From: Antarctobacter heliothermus
Lineage (GTDB): Bacteria > Pseudomonadota > Alphaproteobacteria > Rhodobacterales > Rhodobacteraceae
Direction of reading: 5' to 3'
DNA: 64,000 nt
Assembly (NCBI RefSeq): GCF_002237555.1
Contig: NZ_CP022540.1
Location: forward strand, 3,229,001-3,293,000
Shown one piece after another: positions 63,601 through 64,000 of the stretch (position 1 is the first letter of the stretch; every line of letters starts with the position of its first letter). The translations under genes and the position numbers were made by a program. Below the pieces are notes generated by a model. The model was not told where the DNA came from. It did not search any database and was given only the letters and a program-made list of their open reading frames with translations.

Positions 63601-64000
63601 GTGCTGCGTTTCATCTTTTCCTTCTTCGGGGCGATTTTCGCCGTTGTGACCATGGGCACCATGATGGTGGCGCTGACCATCGGGGCGGTGTTCTGGATGT
63701 ACGGGCGCGATCTGCCCAGCCATGACCACTTGGCGCAATACACGCCACCGACGATCAGCCGGATCTATTCCACCGAAGGGGCTGTGATCGACGAATTCGC
63801 GCAAGAACGCCGGTTGTATACGCCTGCCGCCCAGATCCCCGATTTGGTCAAGGACGCGTTCATCTCTGCCGAGGACAAGAACTTTTACACCCATCAGGGC
63901 TATGACCTGCGCGGCATCGCCGCCGCCGCGGTGCAAGCAGTGCAAACCCGCGGTCGCGACGTGCGCGGTGCGTCCACCATCACCCAACAGGTGATGAAGA
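63601..64000 (+). CDS. mrcA: Class A penicillin-binding protein (PBP1A-like), 3' end outside window
   Basis: Bifunctional cell-wall synthase; only the first 133 residues are in view. An N-terminal membrane anchor (FFGAIFAVVTMGTMMVALTIGAVFWMYG) is followed by the glycosyltransferase-51 motifs FISAEDKNFYTHQGYDLRGIAAA (motif 1, catalytic Glu) and RGASTITQQVMK (motif 2). GTG at 63601 is the likely start; a TTG eight codons upstream is possible. The transpeptidase domain is not seen. Confidence 0.92.
   Translation, partial: MLRFIFSFFGAIFAVVTMGTMMVALTIGAVFWMYGRDLPSHDHLAQYTPPTISRIYSTEGAVIDEFAQERRLYTPAAQIPDLVKDAFISAEDKNFYTHQGYDLRGIAAAAVQAVQTRGRDVRGASTITQQVMK

Overview
The window is GC-rich chromosomal DNA from an alphaproteobacterium, most likely a Rhodobacteraceae (Roseobacter-group) species. 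This rests on several features: hemA-type 5-aminolevulinate synthase, ornithine-lipid synthesis genes (olsB-olsA), a ChpT-type phosphotransferase, the usg gene, ribosomal protein L21 with a C-terminal helix-hairpin-helix extension, a carnitine dehydrogenase fused to a thioesterase, and CtrA-like (TTAA-N7-TTAA) and FnrL-like (TTGAT-N4-ATCAA) sites. No species can be named from the sequence alone.

Layout. 1-5640 (minus strand): an osmolyte operon with a cupin, a choline-dehydrogenase-like GMC oxidoreductase and a ProX/ProV/ProW-type betaine transporter, the permease running off the left edge; a LysR regulator is divergent from it. 6783-8398: a degenerate IS1182-like insertion sequence. 8477-9872: a tyrosine integrase broken at a run of eight C, next to the 3' end of tRNA-Ser(CGA), so a former genomic-island junction. 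10229-20689: housekeeping blocks rplU-rpmA-GNAT-obgE-proB-proA, chpT, a DUF3553 gene, olsB-olsA, a ThiE-like gene and trmJ. 20763-22870: three secreted SH3-domain paralogues, two of them inside a nearly perfect 564-bp duplication, each with the same 16-bp palindrome upstream and a related terminator downstream. 22952-35436: ctaA, M32 carboxypeptidase, gyrA, usg, a YSC84-like lipoprotein, hemB and mfd. 35437-37837: an AT-richer leader with two overlapping CtrA-type boxes in front of a TadE/TadG-like pair. 37961-40973: a methyl-tetrahydrofolate one-carbon operon. 41269-50888: Ppx/GppA, rlmE, an SGNH hydrolase-lipoprotein-SDR-carnitine dehydrogenase run, a glycerate kinase, and a sulfotransferase-like/glycosyltransferase-like pair. 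51010-64000: M20 dipeptidase, an ECF sigma/anti-sigma pair, hemA with an FnrL-type box, a RodZ-like protein with two copies of its C-terminal domain, ispG, two thioredoxin-fold secreted proteins, an M48-TPR protease, an aminotransferase, an AMIN-amidase and the start of a class A penicillin-binding protein.

How the genes fit together. Betaine uptake, choline-type oxidation, carnitine oxidation to a betaine precursor, and the methyl-THF module together suggest catabolism of quaternary-amine osmolytes with recovery of their methyl groups; this is inference from content, since the modules are separate operons. The envelope theme at the right end (RodZ, amidase, PBP, M48 protease, DsbA) is consistent with cell-wall housekeeping. 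The candidates most worth a second look are the SH3 cassette with its palindrome and the orphan TadE/TadG pair behind CtrA-type boxes. I saw no CRISPR array, rRNA, restriction system, toxin-antitoxin pair or phage structural gene.
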